Positions 37,731 to 50,436 of a stretch of DNA of 64,000 bases are shown here, one piece after another. Each line of letters begins with the position of its first letter. Position 1 is the stretch's first letter. Under the pieces are notes generated by a model that was not told where the DNA came from, did no database searches, and worked only from the letters and a program-made list of their open reading frames with translations. The DNA is from Parus major (lineage: Eukaryota > Chordata > Aves > Passeriformes > Paridae), in NCBI RefSeq assembly GCF_001522545.3, contig NC_031773.1, positions 39,891,669-39,955,668 on the forward strand, given 5' to 3'. A program made the position numbers and the translations under genes.

Positions 37731-40060
37731 CTATCAGAAAAATAAATTTTAAAAAAACAGACATGATTTTTCTGACATTTAAAGTCATCAAAACTACTTT
37801 CTTTACTGCAGTCTTCCAGAACAGAAATGCTAACCCTGAAGTGAAGAATAAACTCTAAAATGGAAACTAAAAATTAACCTCTTTCAGAGGAGAATTAAAA
37901 AAAACCCTAATACATTTGACTGTAGAAGGAAAAAGGGTGGAGAGAACCATAATTCTAAAAGTTTACATGGGAGTTACTCCACATAGTTATTATTCTGCAT
38001 AAACAATATTTATATAATTAAATTCTCTGTGTGAAAAAGAGATGTAACTTCCCCATGGACTACTGAACTCCAGATTGAATATTCATGAAATAGAAATGGT
38101 TTCTTTATGAAGAGTAGTTCTACTTTTTACCATGGAATGACACAGATATTACACTGAGAAATATAGTCAAATTAGGTATTGGCAATATACATTTCTCCAC
38201 AGGATGTAATGTACCTATTTCTCGTACAACTTTTCTCAAAATCTTGTTCTGTAAATGCAGTCCTGCAGTGCCATATTTCTACATGACAAATTGAGACTAC
38301 TGGTACCATATATTTATAGGCAAGAAAGTAGTTGATGTTGTAAAGACAGATATTGAAGAAAACTTGTTCCAATTATCTCACCCCCTGATTCAACATGACA
38401 ATCAGAATTTGACACCTGGCACAAGTTAAATCAGTGATATTGTTGAAAACCTTAATATTTAGTTGACTAAATATTTCTTCCCTCAATGATTGTAATTCTC
38501 ATCATCATCTTAAAAGTTTGAGATTTCAGTATTTGATCAGTAATATCATTATTTTCTACATATTCTATTTTCTGGAATTACTACATCTATACCAAAATAA
38601 ATGAGCCTTGATCAGCTTTGGACTGCAACCTGAAACAACAAAATCTGGAATATGAAGCACCATAAATATAGAGATGCAACAGATCAAGTATTGTGCAGTA
38701 TTCAATGCAATTTTTTTAAAAGGGTCTTTTCCAGAACGTCGCTCCTTTTTATTTTTCTTGATTTCTAGTATTTACTGGTAATTCAGAATTGAAACAACTT
38801 GCTTTGGACTGCTTAAGTTTTTCCCTTTGGGGAAGCTATTAGTATATGATATCTGATTACATGAAGGATGGAAGTCAGAGAAGAACATAGGTATCTAAAA
38901 CCTATGTAGTTCCCTAAAACCTGCAGATGAAGAGGTATAATAGGTTCAAATATATTTTATTTGTTCATTACTGTGTGTTATTTCCCTAAATTCAGAGAAC
39001 TGTGAAAAATGGGAAAGAAGAAAATGTGTCTCTTAGAGGAGACCAGTCCTTGTACAAAAGCCAAAATGCCATAACTCTGGTTTTATTTTGAGATGTCTCA
39101 TTCATGAAAGTGCTATGGAGATGTGAGATGTGTTGTGACAGATAGGCCTGCTTTTGCACATGTTATTGTATGACAATTTTCTTTACCAGGATATAGTATT
39201 GCAGAGGGAAAAATGGTTTGTTTGCCTTTTTCTGACACTTGATCTGTGTGTCTTCCTGGGCCACAGGGGCAGAGAGGAGGCAGAAATGACTGGGTGGGGT
39301 GTTGGTCACCTGGGAAACTGCAGAGCTGAGGGGTTCTTGAGAAGCCCAAGGAGCATATATAGAGATCTACATGTCCTGCAGGTTTGAAAAAACTGTTTGT
39401 AGGCATCTGGAAAGGATCATGTCAAACTTATCACAATTTAGACAGCCACTGAAAATAATCTGGTCCGAGGAAGAAACCTGGGTTAAAGGGTCTTTTCAAA
39501 AGCACACTAGGCTGATGACAGCAAAGCACAGGAGGCTGGCTTTCAGCTCTATGCCTCCTCTGAGTCATTCTGAGTTTTATACAAAAAAAAAGTCTTGACT
39601 TGTAGTCTGATAGAACCTAATTTCAAAGGTGCACATGACTTCTGGGGGGTTTAGGGTGCTCACTGCACATGAGTCTCCTCCTCTGGTTTCTCACTCTCTC
39701 TCTCTCATGTCCTTTCAAAAGGTACTATATTCATTGTAAAATCAGTCTACTGCTAAAGGAGTATCTGGGAAGCTGTAGGCCTAGACTTAGCCCTCCATCA
39801 AACCATGTTCAAATCCAAATCTGTGTTTTGTTTTTACAAAGAAAAGTCAGAATATTATACAATACACAGCATTCTATTTTTCATGCAGTAGCTGTGCCAC
39901 TGGTAATTCCCAGGAAATGGAGAAAATAATACAATTCATTTCAAAAGCTCACCCTGGAGCTGTACTAAAATACTGACATATCCATTATGCAGTAAAGAAC
40001 AAAGTATATTAGAGACTGAAATTGGAGAGAAATTCCTAAATTCCAGTACCTGCTTATGCA

Positions 40061-40079
40061 ATTAATTAATTAATTAATA
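40061..40079. repeat. (ATTA)n short microsatellite
   Basis: About five head-to-tail atta units. Confidence 0.85.
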
Positions 40080-41996
40080 TATAAAGTATGTAAAAACTTC
40101 TGTATACCACATGTAACACCACAATCAGACTATGCTCCCATTATTCTTCCCTAATTTCTAGAGGTCACTGAGAATAAAAAGATATGTCTTGGATACTTGG
40201 TAAATTTTTGTATAAATCCATTATTCAAAGGTTTTACGTGACTTAGCAGAAAATGTATACCTTTTCTTCCAAGGAAACTTGCTTTTGAGTATGAGTTACT
40301 GGTTTTACAGCTGACTCTGAACATTAGTGGAAATGGCAGTCTTCAAGAAAGGAATCCTGTGCTGTCCTCAGGAGTCACACTTACTTTCATCTCAACAAGT
40401 TTTGGTGGGGGAAGTCTCAATGAGAACTATACCATGATACATTCTAACAGCTTAGAGAGGAAAATGATTCCTTCTTGCAGAAAGACCCATAAACATTCAT
40501 TTTATGAGCTTCTGAGGATTTGGATACATCAACACAAGTGCTGCTGGGCCACTCCTCCCCTGCTTCCTAAAACTGCTATATGGAAAAGTTCCTCGGTCTC
40601 TTCGTCAGAAATATCTCATGCTATAATTTTTTCAGTGTAATTTGCATTATTAGTGGAATAGCTGAACAGTGTTTTCAATAATCAAGTGGTAAACTATATT
40701 GTTTTAATTGGGAAAGAGTTCAAACAGTGCAGACACAAAGGATAATATACTTCTTTAGAAAATGTGAGTCTGAACAAACTTTTTGAGAATCAAACTCTAA
40801 GGCAAATTTAATTCAATCTATAATTACTTTGCAAAATATTTTTATTTATTAAGACTTCACTCACAAAATGTGATTTATACACTACTTATATCCAGAAGCA
40901 TAATAAAAGATACCATCTCTATCCTGAGAGGTTCCAAACTCTGCTATTTAGGATAATAAAAGACCATACATTAAACAAACTATTATTTTGATGATCAGAA
41001 AAGTGTATTTTGCAGTGTAATTAATCATCTGTAAAAAGGATTTCTATTTAAACCCTGTGATTAGAGCCTCTTTAGAAATACCTTTTTCCTCCACAGTTTT
41101 CTACATTCTGTTAATTGTATCTATCTGAATCTCTCTCTGCAATTTTCCTGCTTATCAGAAAAGATGCATAATGCATTGTGATTAGCCCATTGGATGGATA
41201 TTTATAATTTACATTTTATGAAAGAGATTCATGCTGCTCTAAACAATTCTTCCTTTATTGTATTTTCAGAGTATGCTAATAACAAAAGAAACACTGTGTA
41301 TTTATTCTTGTCACTGAATAAAAGCATCACATCGCTATATGAAATGTGATAGAGGGGGTAGCCTTAAGCAGAGGTATATAAACCAGTCAAAACTGGATCA
41401 AAAATAGACAAGAAAAGGCCTAACAAAAATCTGCAAGATGGATAGGTTTACACAGATTGCTGAAGATCACCCAGAGTGAAAAGACACCTTCTATTCAGCC
41501 TTGTATGTAGAACTTTACCATTAAATGTACATAAGAAGCTTTCTTTCACTTTCTGAAAAAATAATATTCCCTTGCTTCTTTCAATCAACAGAGATAAGCA
41601 GTATGTTTTTTCCCCTGTATGACTTATAAAACCTATTTCTTTAAGTACATAAGTATTAAATGCACTAATTTTATTTTTTTTTCACCCCAAATTTCCAAAG
41701 ATAAACTTTGGATGGTAGGTATAAACATTCTTTCCATAACAAAAAGAGTAACACAGCATAGAATTTTCAGGAAAACTCACCTGGAAAGAATATATACTAT
41801 ATTTACATTGGGCAAAAAATAAGATGTGCTGCACTATTTTCTAAAAATTATTTCATTACTATATATTGACTGTATATTTCATCATATATCAACCATATTA
41901 ATGTATGTTATACCAATATTTTTAAGCAGAACTGGTAGCCACTTGTAAAATGCACTGATTTCCCCCTTTTCCTTCAGATATTTAATTTTTACTGTA

Positions 41997-42044
41997 AGTT
42001 TATGTTGTGAAGCAATAATAAGTTTATGTTGTGAAGAAATAATG
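41997..42044. repeat. 24-bp tandem duplication
   Basis: agtttatgttgtgaagcaat and its near copy (one c-to-a change plus the last base) occur at 41997-42020 and 42021-42044. This is a recent local duplication. Confidence 0.85.
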
Positions 42045-42420
42045 AATATTAGGAGGGGAGGGGGTTTGAATTAGTTATCATAGGCTCTAGAAGTGAGATA
42101 TGTTTACTTTTACCATCACCTTGTGCACACAAGGTGACAGTAGACCAAAGTACAATGAGCATGATACATGTGAAAATGTTTCATACTAGATAACAGTCCA
42201 AGGATTGTCTACAAAACAAACAAATTGAAAAAAAACTTCCAAGTTGGTAAGCACTGAAAACTGTAAATTAAAAATCAAGGCTAGGAAATAATAGGGCAAG
42301 CAATCTAGTGGGTGAGATGCAATGGTATACTCTGAATCAGCTGAAGAAGACCTACTAGAATCAATAATGTGATTTCTGCTCATGACGTCTTAAGTTTTAA
42401 CTTTCATATTTTCCAGGCTC

Positions 42421-42813
42421 TGTACTACTTTGGTATGTAACTCTGGACTTCATATAAAGTGTTAGAAAGCTCTCTTCACAGTGCAGTTAGACAAAACAAT
42501 CTTTTTCCAGCTCAGGAACCAAGGACACCTTGCAGCTTCAGGCCCAGAAAGTATAAACAACACTGAACTGAGGAGAGAAACCTGGGAGGATGGAACTTCA
42601 TAATGATGCTGTAACTGGACAATTAACCCAAACATGCAAATGAATCAGAACATATAAAAGTGTGAAAAGATGTGACTGGTCATCCTTCTTGGGTGTAGGC
42701 TCAGCTGGGCTCTCGTACTGCCCAAGGTGTGTTCTTTGAAGGCCTTAATAAACTCCTGCTTTATTCTTTTAACACTCTCTAGCTTCTGTTCTAGGTAGCC
42801 TTCCAGGCATCAT
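42421..42813 (+). mobile_element. Probable solo LTR of an endogenous retrovirus
   Basis: Starting at tgtactactttgg (42421), this has a clear promoter layout: octamer motif ATGCAAAT (42634-42641), TATA box tataaaa (42653-42659), and AATAAA 94 nt after the TATA start (42747-42752). A T-rich U5 (tgctttattcttttaac) follows, ending around ccaggcatca (42813). Order and spacing are those of a retroviral LTR on the plus strand, similar in style to avian ERVL-type LTRs. No internal region is seen, so it is a solo LTR. ttccaggc occurs both just before (42411-42418) and near the end (42801-42808). The exact ends are therefore uncertain. Confidence 0.65.
42634..42659 (+). promoter_or_regulatory. LTR core promoter: octamer plus TATA box
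   Basis: A consensus octamer ATGCAAAT, the site bound by POU/Oct factors, lies 11 nt upstream of TATAAAA within the LTR. The motifs are seen directly. Activity is only inferred. Confidence 0.5.
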
Positions 42814-43356
42814 TCAGTGCCAAAACCACAGTGTTTATACCTACCATCCAAAGTTTACCCTGTTTGGAACAAAGCAGACCTTCTGGCAGAGGTGGCTACA
42901 TATATTTTCTGTAGAGGACACTTCATGGGAAAAGAGGGTAGTTTGCATATGATTCTTTATAAAACTGGGACATGATTAGAGGCTGCACACATTCAAAGGA
43001 GTTCATGTGTTCTCTAACCTAAACCATGCCCTGGCTTTTGGAGTCATCCAATCTGCTAAAAGTAATAGTTCCTGTTTCTGATTTGAGTTGATATGAAACT
43101 TTGAACACAAAACTTGAACACAGCTTGAAAGATAACCTGCAAAATTACTGGAAACAAAAAGAAAAAAATTGTTAAAATCCTAGAAAAACTATTCCTGGCC
43201 TTTTGTAATAGAAAAGTTTGAGCAGATACAAAAGCTTCCATTGACAAATTTCAATTTATCATCTGACCACTGGAGTAATTTTCGGTAATTCTGACTTGTT
43301 CCAATATTTACATGTCTTCTTTTTGTTTTTTTGTTTTTTTTTTCTCTGTTGATTAG

Positions 43357-43435
43357 ATTTTGATATGCCTGTGCAACAGGGCAAAACCAAAATGCAAATG
43401 CTCCCTGCTACTCATAGCCCAAAGATCAGAATTAG
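43357..43435 (+). other. Candidate internal exon, 79 nt, unidentified
   Basis: A very strong acceptor (a long T tract, then ctctgttgattag, ending at 43356) and a strong donor (gtaagc, from 43436) bound 79 nt. Two frames are open. The frame entered in phase 1 begins FDMPVQQGKTKMQML and leaves in phase 2. It would continue the phase of the 36261 candidate. The peptide is unrecognised. The splice sites are the best in the window, but the T tract alone makes a chance acceptor likely. A non-coding RNA exon is also possible. Confidence 0.22.
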
Positions 43436-44314
43436 GTAAGCACTAGGAATCCTTTGTGGTCAGGAATGAGTTGTTTGGTTTAGGCTGGATTTGTTTTGTT
43501 TTGCATTTAAGTTGAATACAAGGGTTTTCATTATTATTTTAATAACTGAAATTGGAAATAAATGGAAAGTCCTCCCACAGTCCCACAGGTACTTTCTGAA
43601 AACTCTTGATACTAGATTTCATGCAGCGTCAGGAATATGGAGTCATCAAGAAAAATTCAGATGTTAGACATTTGCTCCTATGGTATGGCAGTCATGAGTT
43701 TTATTGGCAATTTCCTTGTTTGTTTTATAACTTAAAATAAAAAATAAAAACATTGACAGGAGTTAAATGGAATAACTTCCATATTTTGTGGGTTTTTTTC
43801 CCCCCTGACTTTTTATCCTTTCTTCTTTTTTTTTTTTTTTAAAGAATTGTTATCACTGTAATACATTCCCAAAGCCCATTTTCCTTGTCAACCTGAAAGT
43901 AGTCTTCCCAATAGGATTCAGAGGGAAAAATGCCATTGTAAAATATTTCTTTTCCAAGTAAAGGAGCAAGCAAAATGCCAGCAGCTAAAGTGCAGATGCA
44001 ATTCTGCTGCAAACAATGAATTTGTTTTCCAATTTATTTCTCAGATTTTCCTCCAGAGATTCTCACCTAAATTTCCTTACTCCTCTCTTGCTCAGGAATA
44101 AATGCAATGTCAGGAAATCTAGTTCAGAAATCTTAATCCCAGTAGATATATATTTGGATGTTCCTTTTCAATCAAATTGCTAGGGAAAAAAGTAAACCTG
44201 CCCAGATTGCTATGTGAGTATCTTGATGTCCTCTTACAACAAATAAAGAATTAAAGCAACAGAACTATTACAAGGTGATATTTATAGGTTTTGGTCCCTG
44301 CATTTCACTACCAG

Positions 44315-44380
44315 GACAGTACTGTGTGGCATGAGGGATGTATGATTTTGACACAAGGCAAGTTGAACACTGAAAGAAAG
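44315..44380 (+). other. Candidate exon-like segment, 66 nt
   Basis: The acceptor-like ccctgcatttcactaccag and the donor gtgagt bound 66 nt, open in one frame (22 codons, beginning DSTVWHEGCM). As a phase 0-0 segment it does not fit the phase chain of the other candidates. It is weak and probably chance. Confidence 0.1.
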
Positions 44381-47300
44381 GTGAGTTTTTTGATTATTTC
44401 CAATCAGTGATGAAAGAATACTGTAAATAAAGAATATTATTCTTCATCTACATTTTTTTGGGATCCTGTGAGCAGCAGTGTTGCTCAGGGTGCTTAAAAT
44501 ATTTGTGTATTACAAAGCCCTGGTAGTAGTCTCCTTGGTCTTAAATATTGATGCAGTCAAAGGTAATGCTCATTTCTCTCAATTTGAATGAGTTTAGGAT
44601 AAAAAATATAGGTGAGTTTCAGAAAAAATAGTATGAAGAGTGGAAGACTCTGGAATAATCTTGCTATAGAAATCATATCATTTTGGAGCATTATAAATAT
44701 ACCAGAGTAAAGTTTGATTATTATATAATGCAGTGGAAACCCAGCCAGTAGAAATTTGATCAAAAGTGAGGCTCTGTGGTTTAGAAATAATTTCCTGGCA
44801 CATTGTGATAAGAGAAAAAGAGACACTTGTCACACCTGACTACACATTTCTGGGTTTTTTTATCATCTGAAGCATCCCTATAAACACACACTTCTAAAAC
44901 ATTTATAGTTTTCCTAGTACACCAGATACATGGTTTTGGTTTTGTGTTGCACCAAAAGGCACAGGAGGAGAGGACTTCCTGAAGAGAAACATATATCATC
45001 TAGACTAAATCCATTTAGCAAAATTATGATGGGTGGTGATTTATTCAAGTATAGCAATAGCTCTCTGGAGGGAGAAAAACAGGAGTGAAAATTTAATATG
45101 TTGTGATGTCATAAGGGCAAAATAAAAAAGAAATAATTGTTAACCACAGATTTTAAATCTTCTAATGCTGGAAAGTATTACTTCTTCACTGCCTTTTGCA
45201 GTGAAAGGCAAACCACATGTGAAATCCTTGCTATCTAAGTAATTTGGAAATGTCTCTAAACACTCAGTAATATAGATGACCTTTCAAAACATGATTTTGT
45301 TCACAAACATATAAAATAAGATCACCTCTTTAGTGAAAATAAACTGAATATCTGAATAGTATTTAGGTTGTATACATGGATTTATACACAGAAAATGCCC
45401 ATAGACATATACTCCAGGTTCAGTTCTGTGTAGATTAATTTTGGCTATGTAAAAAAAGTCCAGAGTATGATGCCAACTTGTTTCCACATTTTAGGAATAA
45501 ATAGCTATTTTGACAATCAAGGAAAGAAGAAAGAAAGGGAGCGAAATAGAAAGAGTGAGGGCAGGACTGGGGGCAGATAGAAACATTTCATTGTCTTAGT
45601 GAACCCTGAATTCTCTCAGAAAAAAAAAAAAATCAGCAACATCACTACACTTGTCGAGGAATAAACTTCTTTCTAGAAACAGAGAAGCTCAGCCACAAAA
45701 CAGAAATGACGCATTTCCAAGTGGTTACATACTTGGGAAGAGTTGTCAGAATAAGCAAAACAAAATAACTTATATGGAATGCAGTGTCAAGACAGAGAGC
45801 ATTCAAAGATAGCAAAGGATTAAAAAGTAAAACTAAAAGAGAGGCACTGAGACAAAACCCAAAACCAAATGGTTCAATGTTCTTTCTGTAAATTTTCATT
45901 CTTTATTACATTTCAGATTATTAAAGTCACTGTTTTCAGATCTTTGTAAAAACTACATGATCTAATAAACAAAAATATATAAACCTGATATTATAAATAT
46001 AAACACACTGTTACATAAATTCTATTGGATGGACTAAAACACTCAGCTTCCTTAAGCCACAGAATACCTGTAAATGAAGAAAAACAATTGTCTTCCACCG
46101 CAGGAAATATTTAAAAATACTTTCTTAAAACATATGTATGCAAAATTAAAGAGTCTTATAGATAAAATAATCAGAAAATCAAGATGATTTAGTCTTTAAG
46201 AATTAGAAGGTATCACAATTTTTCTAGAGAGAATATAGTTAAAGTAATGGTGGAAGACCTGTTCTTGAATGACAAACTAATGTAGCAATACAGGTAGAGT
46301 TACCCATTGCCCTCCTCTGCTGGTTCTCTTATGATCATTCAGTCAGTGAGTCAAAAAATAACCTTTGTCAATTAACCAGCTGGAGCACCCACTCCTTCCT
46401 AAATTTAGCTGCTAATTGCATCCTGTTGTGAAGTGTGAGATTTTATTAGAATGGTTTTAGATTATTGCAACAAACAATTAGTCAAAACTTTGATCTCGTA
46501 TATGAACCTGAAATCAGTGATAGAAACACTGAAGTACGCTTTACAACAGGGCAAAAAAGTCAGATTAGTTCTGATGAAAATTGATTATCAGTTGTCATTT
46601 TGTTCCCTCAAATAAGGCTCAAAAATTTAATATATAAAAGCTAAATAGTTTGGGATAATTTGGGGATAACCACACATGGAAAAATTCAGAGCTGATTCAA
46701 GTGGCATTGGTCATGGGCTACAGATCAAACAAAGGTTTAAAAAATTGTAAATGTAGCTGGGTTTGATTTAATTGAAAAGGATCAAGAAACTAAATTTTTA
46801 ACAGCATCACAGATAAAGTCATGGAGGAGCTTCACTTTGTCAGTTTAAATATTTAGCCTCTGCTCAACAAAAAAATGCATGCCAAGAAGATAGTGAACAT
46901 TAGTTTATTGCCTGAAACAGAAACAACAGAAGTTTTAATTGATTGACAAATGAACAGAAACAAAGAATAAAAAAGTAAATGAAAAATCTGCAAGAATGGG
47001 CAGTTCTGTAATTGGAAATTGTAAAGGTCACTGAACATGGCTTATTGCTATCTGTTTGAATGGAATAATTGCTTTGTGGAAATTTTATGTGAAGCCTGGA
47101 TATGAGCAATATTGACTTTCCTAAAATAAGGGTGCTTTTTATTAATACTTTGAGCATGAGTGGACATAGCAAAAGTGGAGTCATGCTGATTCTGTAAAAA
47201 GTGACAAAACATTTATACACCAATAATAATGCGCACTTTGATCCAGTCTGAGATTATGCAAAAAATTTCTGAGGAATACTGTTAATCTGGCTAAAAAAAA

Positions 47301-47427
47301 ATAAAAATAAAAGAAAATTTAGATTAAGAATGAAACTCTTAATTTAATTGAAAAATTACCTTTTTTGCAAATAAAATAGGCATTTATTTGTCCTACCTGA
47401 CCAATTTACATGCATTATAATATGGAG

Positions 47428-48622
47428 TCACTAACTAAATCAGTGAACAAGGGAAGGGCGACAGATGTCATTTATCTGGACTTTTGTAAACTCTTTGACA
47501 GAGTCTCCCACATCATCCTTCACTCTAAATTGAAGAGAGATGGATTCAAATGGTGGACCATTAGGTGAATCAGGAACTGGTGGGATAGTCACACCCAGAG
47601 AGCTGGGTAAAACAGCTGTTTATCCAGTGGGTGGCAGTAACAAGTGGTGTCCCTCCAGGGTCCATATTGGGATATTAGTCTTCATTAATGACATAGGCAA
47701 AGGGGTTGAGAGCACCCTCACCAAATTTGCAGATTTGAGATCACCAAACTGAGTGGTGCTGTTGTCACATCTGGAGGATGGGATGTCATCCAGCAGGACC
47801 TGGACAAAGACAAGAAGGGGGCCAATGGGAACTTCATGCAGTTTAACAAGACCAAACAGAAGGTCCTGTACCTGAATCAGGGCAAGCCTCATTATATACA
47901 ATACAGGCTGGGCCATGAACAGATGGAGAGCAGCCCTCTTGAGAAAAAACCCTATTGCTGGGGATGCAAGTGGGTGAGAGGCTGGACACGAACCAGCCAT
48001 GGACACTCCCAGCCCAGAACACCAAATGTGTCCTGGGCTGCATCCAAAGCAGCGTGGGCAGCAGGGCCAGGGAGGGGATTCTGCCCCTCTGCTCTGCTCA
48101 CACCCCACCTGCAGGGCTGCATCAGCTCTGGGGTCCCAGCACAGGAAGGACATGGAGCTGTTGAAATGGATCCAGATGAGGACACCAGGATGATTAGAGG
48201 GATGGAGCACCTCTCCTACCAGGAGAGGCTGAGAGAATTAGGACTGTTCAGTCTGGAAAAGAGAAGACTTTGGTGTGACCTAATTAGAGCCTTCCAGTAT
48301 CTGAAGGAACCCTATAAGAAAACAGAGAGAAACTATTTACAAAAGCAGGTAGTGAGGACAAGGGGGAATGGCTTCAAACTGGAAGAGTAGGTTTAAACCA
48401 GATATTAGGAGAAATTTTTTACTGGGATGTTTGTGAAGCACTAGAATTGGCTGCCTAGAGGAGTTGTGTATGTTCCATCTGTGGAAGTGTTCCAGCTCAT
48501 GTTGGAGGGGGCTTTGAACAACCGAGAGTATTGGAAAGTGTCCCTGGCCATGGCAGAGAGGTTTGAACTAGATCACCTTTAAGGACCCTTTCCAACTCAA
48601 ACTATTCTATGATTATATGATT
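47428..48622 (+). mobile_element. CR1 LINE, 5'-truncated, frameshifted
   Basis: It begins within ORF2 at the catalytic block (translated ATDVIYLDFCKLFDRVSH, from about 47462) and continues to a complete-looking CR1 3' end (ctttaaggaccctttccaactcaaactattctatgattatatgat). FINDIGKG and KFAD are visible near 47680-47734. Directly after FAD, extra bases (ttgag) shift the frame and remove the second catalytic aspartate; a stop follows seven codons later. The later frame at 47836-48390 (184 codons) covers the C-terminal ORF2 remnant (MQFNKTKQKVLYLNQGK). The antisense frame at 47620-48210 is only its shadow. It is non-functional. Confidence 0.92.
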
Positions 48623-50267
48623 TATTATATAAAAATGAAAAAAAAATTAGATTATTTGCATAAATTTGTAACTTAAAATCCCCCTTTTAGTGCATCTGAT
48701 ATTATTAAAATACTGTTTTAAATCTTCCAAACGCCAGCGTTTAGATCATTATTGTCCCAAATCTGACATCAATACATGAAATTATTTTCATTGGTGAGGC
48801 ATTCAAGTTCTTCAATCTCCTTAAGTAGAGATATGATTCTCTGCTATATTTTGCTATGAGCGTATTTACAGACATGTATGTAAGCATACAAAAACTCTTC
48901 AAGAGTTAGGAAAAAAACATTCTTTTTTGGGATTAATCTCCAGCTAAAGCCATAGCTTTTTCAGATATTCATTTTTTCTGATATTTAGAAAATTTGTTTC
49001 AATCCATAGCCTAAGAACATGCACTTGTAGATACTCTTTATACTTACGCATTTTTCAAGGAAGAAATATCTCTATCTGTTTCCTCCAAACAATATATTTT
49101 TGATAATTATTATGTGACATAGTAGTTTAAATTTAACCTAGTTCTTTATTTGTCTGAAAAATTTAAATTAAGCTTCTTTCCACTGATTGAAATTTTATTA
49201 TTCTGTTCTGACTCTGTCATCTTATATAAAAGTGAAATCACCACATCCTATTACAGTGGTTTGAAAAATGACTCAATATGCAATTTAAAATGCTGACTAT
49301 TCATCCCAAATTGAGAAACCATGTCAGAGAAAACCACTGTTTGAATCAAAAGAGAGTAGAAAAACCAAATAAAATCTTTTCAGTCACAATTTTGGTGTTC
49401 TGTCACTTTATCTTTTGTAATTTTAAAGGAAGTTAAGCTAAGCTTTCACAACGGAAAGTCACTGTGAATTATCTTTAGCTTGCCTCTTGAGGGATAATTA
49501 TTTCATATCACTTGCGTGTCAAAGATGGAAGGTTTCAAATCAATCCTGAAATTGGCTGTTCCTCCTAATGAAGTAACATTTGCAGGGTTCATTACTTTGT
49601 TACGCATTTCTGCTAAACCATACTGAAGGTTTGAAAGAATAGCCCAACAAGTAATTTGGTTTTATACCATATGAAATGCTTTCTGTCATTTTAATACATT
49701 GCAATGTTTTTCTTTTTCTGTGCTGTCCTACATCCTGTTTTCACTTCACAGGAGTGGAAGTGAAATGAGCTTTCTGAAAATAAGTTTTCTACTAAAAAAA
49801 TAGAAAATCATTTCACCAAACACTTCACAGAGTAGATACTTACATTGGCCCTGGTGCTCCAGACTTGTTTTAGTGTTACTGGGGAAGATGGCACATAAAT
49901 CACTCTTTAAGGAGTGCCTATTTCTTCAGCTTTAGTTTAAAGGAGTTCAGATGTTCAGTACTCTGTTCAGCACACAATGCCATGGAGGTACCCTCAAGGA
50001 TCCCACCTTGCCCCCCTCCAGAAGACCCCAGGTTCAGCATCCAATATTGCAGGCCTGTCCCAGATAACTTAGGGTAACTCATGTGCTTTTGTGCTATCAC
50101 AATTTCAAAGGACCTGTGATTCAACAAAATAGCTTAAAGTAGCTCAATGTATGGGTACCTGGCATGGGATGCAGTTCAGGATCACATTCCCTCAATGTCA
50201 ATTTACTGAGTGTATGTGAGGCACCCATTACAGTCAGAGGTGATATACGGCCTCACATGACTCCCAC
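48623..50267. other. AT-rich DNA without a recognisable gene
   Basis: Nothing can be assigned up to about 49850. From there to about 50545 the sequence is GC-richer and unlike its surroundings, and may be a decayed unknown repeat. Its inverted-repeat core is listed separately. Confidence 0.5.
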
Positions 50268-50436
50268 AGAGGCACCTAGTGCCTCTTGAGATATCCTGAG
50301 ATATTCTAAGGTATCCCCGAGGTCTGCAAAATGCTGAAAGATAGGATAAATTTTTTTTTGTAAGTTCCTCTGGATTGGCAGGTAAAGGCCAGCTGCCCAG
50401 AAATAGCTCAGGATATCTCAGGTATCCTTGGGTGCC
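50268..50436. repeat. Inverted-repeat element, unclassified
   Basis: tgagatatcctgag (50287-50300) is an exact inverted match of ctcaggatatctca (50407-50420). The match continues imperfectly to ggcacc (50271) and ggtgcc (50431-50436), giving arms of about 30 nt around a spacer of about 106 nt. A perfect 8-bp hairpin, agaggcac-cta-gtgcctct, sits at 50268-50286. It could be part of an old non-autonomous DNA element or another foldback repeat. No family is recognised. Confidence 0.55.

Larger units (their letters stand above)
37731..42420. other. AT-rich DNA without a recognisable gene
   Basis: No gene can be supported. A GC-richer patch at about 39235-39385 includes catatata and could be a decayed LTR, but no poly-A signal or ends are visible. 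Open frames on both strands there (39113-39406 and 39154-39387) are mirror artefacts of the same patch. Confidence 0.5.
42814..47427. other. AT-rich DNA without a recognisable gene
   Basis: No gene can be identified. Contents include T-rich tracts near 43318-43353 and 43828-43842, a poly-A run near 45619-45631, and two exon-like segments listed separately. Antisense frames around 44557-44999 and 46853-47223 are hydrophobic, AT-driven and unassigned. Confidence 0.5.

Noticed and set aside
37600..37791. Antisense open frame rich in Phe, Val, Leu and Cys
   Set aside because: Direct translation of the A/C simple repeat.
39235..39385. Possible decayed LTR with a TATA-like catatata
   Set aside because: No AATAAA, no recognisable ends and no internal sequence. 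Open frames on both strands are composition effects.
47620..48210. 196-codon antisense open frame
   Set aside because: It is the antisense shadow of a CR1 fragment, whose GC-rich composition leaves few stops on either strand.
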